In this document: positions 22,172 through 33,736 of the stretch, piece by piece
How positions within the stretch are numbered: the first letter of the stretch is position 1
How the letters are laid out: each line of letters starts with the position of its first letter
NCBI GenBank assembly: GCA_023935145.1
Contig: CM043697.1
Coordinates: 57,798,501-57,862,500 of the forward strand
Origin: Bretschneidera sinensis
Taxonomy: Eukaryota; Streptophyta; Magnoliopsida; Brassicales; Akaniaceae
Direction of reading: 5' to 3'
DNA: 64,000 nt
Position numbers and translations under genes: made by a program
The notes under the pieces: generated by a model
The model's database searches: none
What the model was told of the DNA's origin: nothing
What the model saw: the letters and a program-made list of their open reading frames with translations, nothing else

Positions 22172-23631
22172 TGCCTAGGGGTGGAGTAAAAAAAGATTCT
22201 TTAGGGACCAAAGTTAATATAATTATAAAAAAATAACATCTATACTATATATTATTAATAAAGCCAGAACTCCCATTTGGTGTCTATCCCTCAAAATGTC
22301 CCATAAACCCTTACTTAAATATATAAATCAAATATTTAAATGAGGTTATATATGTAATTCAGTTGACTCTAACTCCACAAATATTTGTTCCATGTTTTTC
22401 TCTCTCACTATCCCACTTAGACTTAACTTCTCTACTTTCCTTATTTTTCTTATCTTAAACCCATGTGGATTTTCTATATTGCTCTTTATCTTCTCCATAT
22501 TTTTAATTGTTCTTATTTCTTTTCGGAGATTGTAACTGAATTGTTATTCTCTTGGGTTTTTTTTGTAGGTTTAGTTTTGTAATGGAGAATATTGGACCAT
22601 TATGCTTGACATGCTTATAGAGAAGAAGATAATTATTTGCATATTGTTTTATCACATAAAAAGGCATATCAACACACGCATAGCGCATGTTGAGATGCTA
22701 GTATAAAAAATGATAAATACGTGATTCTAAATTCGGAGTTATAGTACAACTAAAGTTTACATTAATCATTAGCGTATATGATTAATTAACTAATAACATA
22801 GCAAAAACATTTTCATAAATTTTCACATTTTAAATTATACTCGTCCTTCTTTCATTAAATAAAAATCAATTGTCATCATGTTTACAATAAAAAAAATCTA
22901 GTAATATTTTTTTTCTTTCAAAATTTCAATTTAAATAATATTCAATATTTCAGTTTAGTAAATAAGCATTCATTTTTTCATGATAAGTTAGCATGTTTGT
23001 CTTCATTATTAGTTAAGTGAGAAAAGAAAGAAAAAACTAAAACTAAAACAACAAAAATATTGAAATGAAAGAAATTCAATCCGTCTATATGGTCTTTAAC
23101 AAGAAAAATCAATGCTTAATAAACCAAATTAGTTTCAATTTGAACCCAAAATGGTGAATTTTTCTATATCACTTGATGATGAAGATCACATGTGAAGCAC
23201 GAGAGAGACACATGTCACATAGTAAATGTGTTTCAGCCAAATCAAATGAAATCTATACATGTAACCCCAATTTGGAATTGTGCCCTTAATTCTTAATTTG
23301 TTGTCTTTGGGAGATCTAGGCCAACTATCTAAAAGTTTACTTTAATTGAGTTTAAACCAAATAAGACCTACAAGTTCATAGCCAAAATAGTTCTCACTCT
23401 AGTAAACAGTAAATAATTTTTACGTGATTTGATTTTTTCTTCATCAAAACATTGAATATGCACATATTAAAAAATCACCAATTTGTCTTTGGAAAGACCA
23501 ATAAAAAAGATAACGAGTGGTCTACATGGAGCTATAAACTAACATATAGTGAACAAGAGAACTTTTCAAAAAAATTGGGGGAGCCCAGGCTCCCCCTTGT
23601 TCCCCTCCCTCCACCCCTGGTTCCGCTCGTA
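22172..23631. mobile_element. Probable hAT-like remnant (contains the Helitron)
   Basis: The left side reads GCCTAGGGGTGGAG (about 22172). The right side ends with CTCCACCCCTGGTTCCGC (about 23610-23627), whose reverse complement GCGGAACCAGGGGTGGAG resembles the common plant hAT end. Just inside the right end is GGGGGAGCCCAGGCTCCCCC (23577-23596), a strong inverted repeat. The interior is AT-rich without transposase. No 8-bp duplication was identified, so this is a tentative call. Confidence 0.4.
22239..22701 (+). mobile_element. Small non-autonomous Helitron
   Basis: The 5' end is TCTATACTATATATTATTAA after an A (22238). The 3' end is CTAG (22698-22701) followed by T. A GC-containing hairpin sits six bases upstream: AACACACGC, loop ATA, GCGCATGTT (22671-22691, seven of nine paired). 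The TC start, hairpin plus CTRR end, and insertion between A and T without duplication are the Helitron hallmarks. No Rep/helicase is present at 463 bases. A 61-codon antisense open frame inside is not a gene. Confidence 0.82.
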
Positions 23632-24139
23632 TAGACATTGCGCGGTTAAAGGTTGGGAAGCAGAAGACTAGGCCTACCACTAAGTAGCCTTGTTTGGTAA
23701 TGATTTAAGTATGACTTAAAACTTAATAACTTTAAGCTAATCAGCTTATTTATTTAAACTGGAGTGTGGAATAAAAAAGATACATTTATCTCTTACTTTT
23801 GGGGATAATTACACACTCGATATATATAATACCCCAATATTTTGCATAAGTATGTCCTTTTTGGTATTTTGACAACCAAAAACCCCATTTAAACTATTGT
23901 CCAAACAATTAAATGATTTTAAATCTTTAAACCATTTAAAGTTTTGATGATTGACATAAATCCGCCCAAAACAACATTAGTGTAACGAATGGAAAGTGTA
24001 ATTTGGAAATTCAAAATTTTATTGAAGATATATTGGGAATTAAAATATACAAAATATTTTCAATTAATTTTTATTTATTATGGTAAATGATGAATAAAAA
24101 GATTTTTGTATGGAAAAATTAAAACTTCATTGAACTCAG
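23632..24139. other. AT-rich intergenic DNA
   Basis: No gene, RNA or element end recognised. Confidence 0.4.
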
Positions 24140-24830
24140 TAAAATTCTTGATGGGTAACGGGAATTAAAGATGGACGAGTCCCTTTTATCTAAATACAAA
24201 CATTTGAAATAGATATAACATATCTAGCTAAAGCATATGCCACTGAATTAGCATCTCGAAGAGTATGGACACACTTGACTGAGGAAAACAAGTTCGAAAC
24301 AATTTTCGTTTAATTGATAAGAACCCCAAAACTAGTGAAGCAAGCCAAACTATAGTTCAAAGCTGCCATAACTACCATAATGTCCAACTCAAGGTATAAA
24401 TTGTGAATATACATATCCCAAGTGAACCACAAACCTTCAATAACAGTCATAGCCTCAACCATCGCTACCTCAAGAAATAAACCATGCTTCTTAAACATGG
24501 AAGCAATAAATTTTCCCTCCCCATCTCGAATAATGGCACTAATTCCTATTTCCCCCAACTCTTGAAAAATGACACATCAACATTTAGCTTAAAAAAACCA
24601 CGCGGAGGGGTAGTCCAACAAGAACATTGCCTACATGCCAAAGGAGACGATACCTTTTAGAGCAAACTAACAAACTCAAACAAGTAATCCTCAACTTGGG
24701 CCACCAGATCTTCCACATTCAAACAATGCCCTCCATGGACACTAGCATTCCGATTTTCCAAATCATCCACAAAACTACATGAAAGCGAGCATGGTTATGT
24801 AGGGCCAACCGAATAACAAAGTTGTTGATA
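24140..24830 (-). pseudogene. LINE-derived RNase H-like domain fragment
   Basis: On the minus strand, a decayed linker (VAQVEDYLFEF, about 24690) leads to FKLNVDVSFFK (about 24575), then after a frameshift GISAIIRDGEGKFIAS (about 24500-24550), VEAMTVIEGLWFTWDM and LELDIMVVMAAL (about 24360-24400). This is the order of the RVT_3-type RNase H found at the end of plant L1 LINEs and in related domesticated proteins. There is no reverse transcriptase or poly(A) next to it. It would cleave RNA in RNA:DNA hybrids. The frameshift and the missing N-terminal part make it a relic. Confidence 0.65.
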
Positions 24831-24971
24831 CTTGTAATTGTGTAGCTTAAGAAAGTTTATGAAAGTTTTGAATTAAGTTGCATTAATAAAAATATTTAAT
24901 TAGACTAAATTATTTACTCATTTATTTGATATTTATATGATCATATTTAAATTTCTTAATTTATAACATAA
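24831..24971. other. AT-rich spacer before the MULE
   Basis: No feature recognised, up to the 9-bp target duplication at 24972-24980. Confidence 0.4.
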
Positions 24972-24980
24972 TAGTATAAA

Positions 24981-25086
24981 GGAAAAAGACAAATTTATCC
25001 CCAAAGGTTCACCATTGGGTTAATTTGACCCTAAGTTTTATGAAAGTGTCAATTTGCCCCTAAGAATTATAAAATGTACCAATTAG
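24981..25086 (+). repeat. MULE left terminal inverted repeat
   Basis: About 106 bases matching 33842-33737 in reverse complement. Blocks include CACCATTGGGTTAATTTGAC, AAGTTTTATGA and AAGAATTATAAAATG. Confidence 0.9.
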
Positions 25087-25183
25087 AGACATGTGAATGG
25101 CACGCACGGCCTCCAAAGCCCTTCCATCCACTTGCGCAGTTGGTTTCTACCCTACCCATTTTCCCACCCAAATCTGAGTCGTC

Positions 25184-25197
25184 CACGTGTTATAAAT
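25184..25197 (+). promoter_or_regulatory. G-box and TATA box near the MULE left end
   Basis: CACGTG (25184-25189) is followed immediately by TATAAAT (25191-25197), about 180 bases upstream of the GRF zinc-finger exon and in its orientation. A plausible promoter for that gene; function is inferred. Confidence 0.5.
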
Positions 25198-25371
25198 CCC
25201 ACCGTTCACCTGCCTCCCTCCCTCTATGCTTTAATAAACCCTTCCTTTCCCTTTTTGTTTAGTAGAATGAACATAGTCATTTTTCCATAATAGATTCGCA
25301 TTAGGAAAATTGAAGAAAAAAGGTATATGAGAAAATAAAGGGATATGAGGTTTGATTAGAATAGAAGGCTT

Positions 25372-25647
25372 CACTACCGTGGGAAATCTACTCGGTTGAA
25401 GATGTCAATGATGGTTGATAGTCTAGAGAGGCGTTTCTATGCATGTTGGAATTATAGGGTTTGATTTTCTATTGTTTCACTAATCTTCATCTTCTTCTTC
25501 CTCTTATGGGTTATGTGTTCGCTAATTTAGTTGCATATGTTGTTGTTGCAGTACAGTGGTGATTGCGGATTTTTCAATTGGTTTGATCCGCTTATTTGCG
25601 ATCGTGGGAAAGAGTTGCTGCCCAAATTGTATGAGAACATTATATAG
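25372..25647 (+). pseudogene. GRF-type zinc-finger gene remnant, two exons
   Basis: Exon 1 (25372-25458) reads GKSTRLKMSMMVDSLERRFYACWNY. Then comes a GT...AG intron (25459-25551), and exon 2 (25552-25647) reads SGDCGFFNWFDPLICDRG and stops at TAG. Joined in phase, this follows the GRF zinc finger (C-x-C ... GRRFxxC ... CGFFxW-D). The N-terminal C-x-C reads Y-R, so the first zinc ligands are lost, and no start codon is clear. GRF fingers bind single-stranded nucleic acid in other proteins; the role here is unknown. It lies inside the MULE, tail-to-tail with the transposase, so it may be a captured or resident accessory gene. Confidence 0.6.
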
Positions 25648-26292
25648 CTATAAGAGCTGGTAAAGCTTCATCGCAAGAGAGAGATTACAATGGTTATTGT
25701 TAGGTTCATCATAGATGGTTATCACAGTTCTTCTGTTTATATTGTATTGAAGGGTTTAGTTAGAATTCATATTGTACTTGAGGTTTACTTAAAATGGGAG
25801 TAGAAACTGAGAATGGAAGGGAAGTCTTGTTAATAAGAAAGAGAGATTGTAGTTGCAGCATACTAATTTTGTTGGCTATGGTATTGCAATTATCTATGAA
25901 ATGAATTGAAATTCATATCCTATTTGTATTTTGAATACTTTCCAAATCATACATTGTGTGGCTAAACCCTAATGCACATTACTAAAAGCAGCTTTAGATA
26001 CATGCAAAATCATTCCCTGTTGTGGAACAGAATTGTGTAAGAAAATCAACCCATCAAACCCAATATCATAATTAAAGCTTAATGTTATAGACCCATCCAA
26101 CAAAATAAGTACAAAGGTAACCAAAGCTTAATGTTATAAAGTACTATTAGAACAACACAAAATAATCCACCTATTTCCAAGCATTTCATTCAAGCATCAG
26201 ATCATAAAATATCAACATATTTCCTAAAATAATCCACCAATTTCCCAAAAAAATATCATCCCATTTCTAACACATCCCAAACACATGTTATG
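25648..26292. other. MULE interior between the two genes
   Basis: AT-rich with no recognised coding. It probably holds the two converging 3' untranslated regions. Confidence 0.45.
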
Positions 26293-29200
26293 TCACTTTG
26301 ATCTCTTCAATATTCCATCAGCCTTAGAACTGCTTGAAGAAGCATGATTAGTGTCACGCAACATCTGCATGTACCGCTTCTCATTACTTACAGTAATCAG
26401 ACTTTCTACATTGATGACTAAATGCAGTTGCTGCCAAAGGGAAAGAGAACATCGATAAAGGCCCTGTTAGTGGTTTTGGTCTTGTTAGTGCAGGTATACT
26501 TACTGTAGGGTCAATCTCTCCTGGTACCCTTAGAGCTGGTGGCCTTAGCGTTACTACGGGCACTATGAGGAGCTAGTGGCCTTGGGGCTACAGGCTTTCT
26601 TGCAGCACTGTGTGGTGGTGGCCTTGGGGGTACATGCACTGTAGGGACAACTGGCCTTGGTGTTGTAGGCCTTCTTCTTGGTGCTGCAGGCCTAGCATTT
26701 TCAGTTCTAACAGACTCAGTTGTAGCTTCACTTCTAGTAACAGGCCTAGTTGCAGCATTTTCACTTATAGCAATAGGCCTAGTTGTAGTAATAGACTCTA
26801 TAATTCCATCTCCTTGAGAAATTTGAAAACCAATAAATACACCTCAACAAACATAAACAAGAAACACACTACCTGTAACACACAACTCACATGTGGTTCC
26901 ACTGAATCAATACTATACTCAAAATTCACATGTCTTCTGCTGGCCTAAATTGAAACAATTTCCAGTTAACCTCAACTCAACAAAGAAAATGTGAAAAAAA
27001 AATGAAATAAACATAAGTGATTTCCTTTCACTTACTTTGAACTCCTAGCACACTTGTTGTTTCCACCAACTTCCCTTTTGCAGGTTCTGTTATTATGGCC
27101 TCTATTACCACACTACATGTAACCTTACTACTTCTCTTCACCTTATATGGGTTGGTTTGTTCATTAGGGCTTTTTCTCCTATTTTTTCTAGGTCTCCCAA
27201 GTGGCCTCCTAAATAAGGAATGAAGTGGCTCATCTAACCTAGCTCTAGGCTATAGATTAGGCCAACTAATTGGCCTAATAATGGATGAGTAGTAGTTAAT
27301 TTAAGTTTCTATTTTGTAGCATAGGTGTACAAAGTCTTCAAACTTATTTCTCATAAAATAAATGGCACTGACTGTATGTCTACATGGTATGCTAGTTAAG
27401 TCCCATCTATAACAGGCACAAGTATGATCCCTTTAATTGCCACTTGAATCTTATTACTACCATATGGGAAATGGGTACAATATCTAGATTAGACCTTACT
27501 CTTCTCTACAATTGTTCGTATTTTGGACAAATGGGTCCACGATACTACATCATCCTCTCTTTGTTCTCAACTATCTTTACCATCAACTTACTTCTAACCA
27601 TCTCCAAGAGTGTTAATATGGGCTTATCCTTAGTTTCTAGTATAAAAATATTGAAAGACTCACTCAGATTATTCAATAGTAGGTTACACTTACTCATAGG
27701 GCTGAATGCATGCCTAGCTCAATTTTGTACTTACCTATCCATTAACGAACTATAGGCTTCATCTTCAATCTTCTTAATGTCTTCTATCTAATGCTTCAAC
27801 TGATCAAATGTAGTTGCAGCTACTACTTGCCATAAATAATATTTTATTGCCTACCCCTTGTATAGTTTCTTGAGATTCTCATTCATATGCATGAGACAAA
27901 AACTATTATCAGCATTTGGGTCAAGTGTTTCAAAAATGGGGACCAAACCCTAGAACAAACAAATTCATGAAATTAGTAATGACATAAAAATGCATTATAT
28001 TATTCATGAACTTCAAATGAATTAATATCTAACCTTTTATTAGTCAGATATAAATGTCCACCCTCATTCAAAATCTTCTCCAATGTCAGACAACAGCAAT
28101 TCTAGAAACCACATCCAAGATTCCTTATTTTCATACTTAACCACTGCATGCTGCTACTATGAATTGGCCTTGGCATGCACCTTTCAAATGACATGCATCT
28201 AGGCCAATAATGGGCTTATAAAATTTGAAGAATGCATCCTTACATAGCTTCAGACATACGTAGTAAGAATTGAATGTTGTTTGTACTTCAAGTGAAAGTC
28301 TATCTACTTGCATCCTAACTGTGCTCCCTGGATTTGTATTCCTTAGCTTCTCTACATAATACTATAGTCTCTTAAACTAATCTTTATGTAGCCATTATAA
28401 TTCAACAGCCTTAATTTTACTCTTGTAAGTAGTAATTCTAGAATTAGTGAAAGCAATATCCTCTTTTATAGTGTCTTGGAAGTCACCAAGCTCTATCTTT
28501 AGAACCCTTCTAATGCTTTCAACATACTTTTCAGACAAAAAATTTATGCCAATTATCCTACTTTTAGTGACCTTGGCATATTGATGTACTGAGAAAAAGG
28601 TTTTCATTACAACAAAATGTTCACCTCGGACCTTACGGCACAAGCTACTCGAACCCTACTCGAATCTTTCTTCAAAAAGTAAAAATCATAACCATTATGA
28701 ATTTGGTAGTGTATCACTGCCTCAACGTGTCTCCAAGTTTATTTTCTACTTTCTCCAAGAACCTAGCATGGTTGTACTTATGATGCTCTGGTTCATTAGC
28801 TTGTGCACCATCTTGTTCATCATCAGAAGCAATTGGAGATGGCAACTCATCAGAGAAAACATTATTAGCCTCACACATTTGTGCCATTTGGATCCATAAC
28901 TTTCTAGGTAAACCACTCATCAAACCCTTATGTTACTGGTACTTGCACTACCACAGGCTCTTCCTTATAATCACTATCCATATAAACATTCATGTCTTTG
29001 TAGATTCTGCTTCAAACCTCTTTGATTATGTGTATCATCTACTACTAAACCTCCCTTATTATGTGTATCATATGCTCCCAAACCTCCCCCAAACTCTGCA
29101 TTATGTCCTACCTCACTCATAGGTACATTTTCAAGGATAAAAAAACTTTTAGTGCATTACTCATCCTCAATAGCAACCCAATCATGCTCAACATGCATAT

Positions 29201-29465
29201 GAACTTATATAATATTACCAGCACTCAGCTTGTTGTACACAAATATGCAAGATTTGTCACCATCTAACACTTTTAGATTCAAACATATAATGAAACTTAT
29301 TAACGAATTGAAGGTGAACACCAATATCCAAAAGCATTTCTTCAATTCAGGCTCTAAAAACTTGTTTGAGTCACAGTTGTCAAAATGTGAAATAACCCCA
29401 AACATATACTTTCTTTGTGGTATGAATACAAAATATCCTTTGTGGTGGACCACACAAGTGTAAAC
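26293..29465 (-). pseudogene. MULE transposase pseudogene
   Basis: Read on the minus strand. The N-terminal region starts near 29465 (HHKGYFVF, then a D-N-C-D stretch). An acidic segment follows (28714-28923), then the MuDR-type DNA-binding region (VEAVIHYQIHNGYDFYFLKKD, about 28710-28660; later SVHQYAKVTKSRIIGINFLSEKYVE, about 28587-28510). The catalytic core starts with IIGLDACHLKG (about 28212-28181, first DDE aspartate) and continues as ENKESWMWFLELL (about 28135-28095) and WTFISD (near 28050). A SWIM zinc finger (CACYRWDLTSIPCRH) lies near 27425-27375, then LGRPRKNRRKSPNEQ (about 27195-27150) and a proline/arginine-rich tail (26840-26520). The likely stop is at 26293. Many stops and frameshifts inactivate it. 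MULE transposases cut the DNA at the TIRs in the nucleus. Confidence 0.82.
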
Positions 29466-29811
29466 ACCAACAGACATCACTGCAAAAGTCTACAAAAAAT
29501 GTTTGAAAACCCATTACTTTACCAAACAATGGACCACACAGCAAAAAAAATACAATATTCACAAACAAACCATTACTTTACCACACAAAACTCAACAATA
29601 ATGCACTGATAAGTATCGATATATAGGGACCACATGCAATATATTAGTCAATAAAAAACTTAGTCGTAAGCCCACTACCAATTTTTAAAAAAGAAAAAAA
29701 CCTAAATTTAACCTAAATTTAAGCAAATAAACAAAAATGAGCATAATACGTTAGATTTATCCAAAAAATTAAGCTTACTCTCGTTTTCACACTGACGAGT
29801 GTGAGCGTTGT
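29466..29811 (-). other. MULE region upstream of the transposase
   Basis: Probable 5' region of the transposase gene, AT-rich. It continues on the far side of element C at 33399. Confidence 0.45.
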
Positions 29812-30294
29812 TGATGCTGAAATTCTGCCAGAATTCGAATCGTCCAAAAGTAGGACTTGCACACACTAAATGAAGCTAAAACCTAAAGTCTTGGAGGTTG
29901 AGGGGGGTGGTGCCTCCGGAGGACTCCCCAATGCCTAAGTTAGTTTAGGGCTCTTTCTGGAGAACCAAAGAAATAAAAAAAAAAAAAAAAAAAAGGAAGA
30001 GGTTATGTGCTCAAAGTTGTTCGTATCTTTTGGTTTATGAAGGCCCTTATTTCTAGTGTTCAGAAGTAGATTTTGATCAAGAGAACAACTGTAGTTTTAG
30101 GATAGGAGTAGTATTCTTTTAAAGTTATCCATCTGTCATGCGAGTTTATCCAGAAGTTGGAACGGTGAAACAATATCAGGGCAACGTGTCGGGAAGTGAT
30201 TGGTTGTCTTGTCATGGTTAGGAAATTATCATTTTTACCCTGGAGAATGACATGTGTCATTATGTTATTGGTAGGGAAATTTTCTCCCACATCA
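29812..30294 (-). repeat. Element C 3' LTR (minus orientation)
   Basis: Direct repeat of 32898-33398. Shared blocks include CGAATCGTC, AATGAAGCTAAAACCTAAAG and GGTGGTGCCTCCGGAGGACT. It has a poly(A) run at about 29973-29994 and a mutated TATA position. Confidence 0.85.
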
Positions 30295-30310
30295 AATGCC
30301 CCCCACTTCT
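30295..30310 (-). other. Element C polypurine tract region
   Basis: On the minus strand AAGTGGGGGGC directly precedes the LTR. Element D has nearly the same sequence at 35910-35922. Confidence 0.65.
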
Positions 30311-30429
30311 TTAGGTACACTTTTGTACTTAAGGAAGTAGATAGCATAGGGTTAAGGCAGTGGTTCGAACCTGATTGCGAGGAGGCTAGTCACCTACGGA
30401 GTCTTATCAAAACAACTCCGAGGTGTTTG

Positions 30430-31510
30430 AGAAATGGCTCAGAATTTGGTGATTGCTATGAGGTATTGACATTTAGTCAAGAACTACTCGAAGTTTGGCA
30501 ATTGAATCCGAGGAATTGATATTTAGTCTAGATTTCTCGAAGTTTGGTGTTTTGAGTATGAGGAGTTGACATTCAATCAAAGCTGCTTGGAGTTTGGTGA
30601 TTGAGTATGAGGAGTTAACAGTACTCAGAGTTTGGTGACTAAATCCGAGGAATTGACACTCAGTCAAAACTGCTCGAAGTCTTTGGAGAAGTCCGAGGAA
30701 TTAGACATGGACTGCAACTGTTTGGAGTCTTTAGAGAAGCACAAAAAAGTTGAGTATGGACTTCAACTGCTCAGAGTCTATGGAGAATTCTAAGAAGTTG
30801 AACATGGACTCCAACTGCTCGGAGTCTTTGGAAAGGTATGAGGAGTTGAACATGGACTCCAACTGCTCAGAGTCTTTAGAGAACCACGAGAAAATGAGTT
30901 TGGACTCCAACTGCTCGGAGTCTTTGGAGAAGTCAGATAAATTAGACATGGACTCCAACTACTCAGAATCTTTAGATAAGCATGAGGAGTTGATCATGGA
31001 ATCCAAGTGCTCGAAGTATTTGGAGAAGTCTGAGGAGTTGATCATGGAATCCAAGTGCTCGAAGTATTTGGAGAAGTTTGAGGAGTTAGACATGGACTCC
31101 AACTGCTTGAAGTATTTAGAGAAGTCTGAGGAGTTAGATATGAACTCCAACTGCTCGGAGTCTTTGGAGAAGTCTGAGGAATCAATCATGGACTCCAACT
31201 GCTCAGAGTCTTTGGAGAAGTCTAAGGAGTTGGACATGGACTCCAACTGCTCGGAGTCTTTGGAGATATCCGAAGAGTTGATCATGGACTCTAATTTCTC
31301 AAGGTCTATGGAGAAGTCCGAGGAGTTGGACATGAACTCCAACTGCTCGAAGTCTTTAGAAAAATTCAAGGAGTCGATCATGGACTCCAACTGCTCGGAG
31401 TTTTTAAAGAAGCATGAGAATTGATCATGGACTCCAATTGCTCGGAGTCTTTGGAGAAATCCGAGAATTCGAGTATAGACTCCAATTGCTCAGAATCTTT
31501 GGAGAAGTCA
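30430..31510. repeat. 48-bp tandem repeat array in element C
   Basis: Units such as CCAACTGCTCGGAGTCTTTG recur exactly 48 bases apart (30811, 30859, 30907 and on); the regular part spans about 30700-31510. The left part (30430-30700) is more diverged. Because 48 is divisible by 3, both strands stay open for long stretches (30750-31424 on +, 30959-31390 on -), giving apparent 16-residue repeat proteins that I regard as by-products. The array lies between the extra ORF and the 3' LTR. Confidence 0.9.
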
Positions 31511-31655
31511 GAGGAGAAAGGACTTGGTTTTATAGAATGAATTTCATGGGGTTACCTAGCCCTTTTATTTTTTGTAGACTTTGGTGCAATGGGCCATAGT
31601 TTGGTTTTGGACCTAAGATGTTAAACTTTGGGCCTAAAATGCTAAGCCTTAGGGC

Positions 31656-32560
31656 TTGACCCTCGTATCTGGGCCTATCTTATCTCAGAAGAGAAAACTG
31701 GATGAGAAAGCTCAGTCTTCTACGAAGAAGACCCACATGGGAAGTTCCCGTACCCCTCCTCCTACTCATATCATAGTGGAGGATGATGTAAGAATTACCC
31801 CTTCTCCTTCTCCCATGAGGGTCACTGCACCCATCCAGACCCACTCTCCTGATGTCTTCAGACCGGACTGGTTCGTGAAGGTTAGTGACTCGTGCTTCGA
31901 AAGCGCCAACATTTCTCGGGAGCACTTGATCTGGGGCATCTTTCCAAAGGACATGGCCAAACTGACTCAGGAGTCTGTAGAGAGCCTGGTTGTGATGGTC
32001 AAGGGTTTGACCTCTCAAGCCTTTAAGTGTTGTTATGATATTTTTGCCTATATCTAAAGAGTTCTAACTTACTTTATCTTTCAGTCGATCATAGCTTCAG
32101 ACATCCTCTCTCACTGGTGTCTTGACCTAGATAGAAAGTTGGGGGATTGCCACAACTTCATCTGGACTTTATAGGAATCTCTTGCAAGGCAAGTGCTGGA
32201 GACTGACCGGTTAGAGAGAGGGCAGACCCTGCTGATGGAGGACCTTGAGAAGGCATGGTAGGGGCGGAGAGCTATTGAGGTGAAGCTGGCCAAACTCCGA
32301 GACAAGAAGGAGGCTGCCGAGAGGGCCTTGGCCAACTTTAAGGAGTCTCAAGAGTTTAAGTCGGCGGTGGAGGTGGTAGTTGGCGACTTCTACCTTAGGG
32401 GCTTTGAGGAGACCAAGTAACAAGCTTTGGCTGCATACTTGGGCCAAGACTTCTCTATGGTGGAGATCCCTTCGGATGAGGAAGATGTTGAGGATGAAGG
32501 CCCAACCCTTGTTGCTAAGGATGGGGGCCAGGCCTCTGCTATTGAGGAAGAGTAGGTGGA
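31656..32560 (+). pseudogene. Element C antisense extra ORF (Tat type), partial
   Basis: It runs opposite to the element's own transcription. The first block (31656-32057) has a low-complexity S/T/P stretch, then ESANISREHLIWGIFPKDM, which matches SKVAREHLILGIRPCDM in element D's extra ORF. After a T-rich stretch ending in TTTCAG (about 32080-32085, a likely splice acceptor), the second block (32086-32560) is a helical, coiled-coil-like region (LAKLRDKKEAAERALANFKES) ending in an acidic tail (SDEEDVEDEG). Stops at about 32172 and 32418 break it. The function of this ORF in Tat elements is not established. Confidence 0.65.
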
Positions 32561-32897
32561 CATAGAGTAGGATTCCTTTTTCTCCTCTTTTTTTGTACCT
32601 TTGGCCATTAGTGCCATTTTAAAAAAAAAAAACTTTCTAGGTTAATGAAGATGGTCCTTTTTGCTTTCCATTTGTCTAAGTGTTCTGTACTCTTACTTGC
32701 AATCAAAATAAAGAGCCGCAAGGAAAAAGCCTCGGGATCTTTCCTTGGCATATGAGAGACTAAAAACTTGGCGAAAAACTAATAGTTTTATTAAGAATAA
32801 GTATTACATCAATACTTGGAGAAACAAAATTGGTGAAACAAAAATTGGCGAAACAAAGTTGGCGGTAGCTAGGGAACCCTCATAGGGGCCAATCTGT
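32561..32897. other. Element C region between extra ORF and 5' LTR (site of missing gag-pol)
   Basis: Non-coding, with three imperfect GGAGAAACAAAATTGGTGAAAC-like units (about 32816-32865). A complete Tat element would carry about 6 kb of gag-pol here. Confidence 0.6.
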
Positions 32898-33398
32898 TGT
32901 TGTCAAATTTTTGTCGGAATCCGAATCGTCGAAGAGTGGGACCTACACACAAGAAATGAAGCTAAAACCTAAAGTCTCGGAGGTCGAGGGGGGGTGGTGC
33001 CTCCGGAGGACTCTCCAATGCCTAAGTTAGTTTAGAGATTTTTCTAGAGAACGAAGGAAATCAAAAAAGGAATAGGTTGTGTGCTCAGAATTGTTCGTAC
33101 CTTTTGGTTTATGAGCGCCCTTATTTATAGTGTGCATGAGTAGAGTTTGAACAAGAGAACAATTGTAGTGTTAGGATAGGGGTATTATTATTTTGGAGTT
33201 ATCCATCTGCCGTGCGAATTTATCCAAAAGTTAGAACGGTGGAATAGCATCGGGTCTTACGGTGTGAATTATTGTTATGCCCCTTGCTACATGTCAAGAG
33301 GTGATTGGTCATCTTGTCATAGTTAGGAAATTACCATTTCTACCCTAAAGAATGACACGTGTCATTGTGTTATTGGTAAGGGAATTTTTCCCACATCA
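32898..33398 (-). repeat. Element C 5' LTR (minus orientation)
   Basis: Partner of 29812-30294. The TATA box on the minus strand corresponds to 33121-33129. The last bases (CCCACATCA on +) form the TGATGTGGG start. Confidence 0.85.
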
Positions 33399-33736
33399 AA
33401 TGTCTAGGTGGCAACAATGTTGCGCAGAATCCAAAATAAGCAAAATCCCTAATGTGGTTCTTCAAGTTTTTCACACAGATATTGATTAGTAAGGAATATA
33501 AAGAAAAATGAGGTAATAAAATCACTGATTCTCAAATTTTTGAGCAATGTTGAGAAGAATTTAAGAGAGGATTGACAAAGTTGAGACAAAGTTGAGGAAT
33601 ATATGAAATCTATCGAACGAGCCTAGTACTCGTGTAGATCTGAAAGGAAATGACAAAATACCCCTATGGCATGCCATTCAAGTGTAAGTTTCGTTAACAT
33701 AACACGTCTCCAAATGTCTCAAATTGACAGAAGGGT
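33399..33736. other. MULE right arm
   Basis: Non-coding MULE interior between element C and the right TIR. It may hold the transposase promoter and 5' untranslated region. Confidence 0.5.

Larger units (their letters stand above)
29812..33398 (-). mobile_element. Element C: Tat-derived mini-retrotransposon without gag or pol
   Basis: LTRs 29812-30294 and 32898-33398 are minus-oriented: on that strand they begin TGATGTGGG and end CA, with a TATAAATA-type box in the right copy. Next to the right LTR the minus strand reads ACAGATTGGCCCC, matching element E's primer region ACAGATTGGAGC. Next to the left LTR is a CCCCCC run, the polypurine tract. Only 2.6 kb lies between: a 48-bp tandem array and the antisense extra ORF typical of Tat elements. 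No gag, RT or integrase is left. Flanking 5-mers (GTTGT/AATGT) do not match cleanly. Confidence 0.78.

Noticed and set aside
26610..26948. Plus-strand cysteine/serine-rich open frame
   Set aside because: Antisense to the proline/arginine-rich tail of the MULE transposase.
30750..31424. A 224-residue open frame with 16-residue repeats, and its antisense partner, as a repeat protein gene
   Set aside because: It is exactly the 48-bp tandem array. The period is divisible by three, so open frames persist on both strands. No start context, promoter or family.
30430..31510. CRISPR-like regular repeats
   Set aside because: Units are contiguous and diverged, without unique spacers, in plant retrotransposon DNA; a tandem repeat, not CRISPR.
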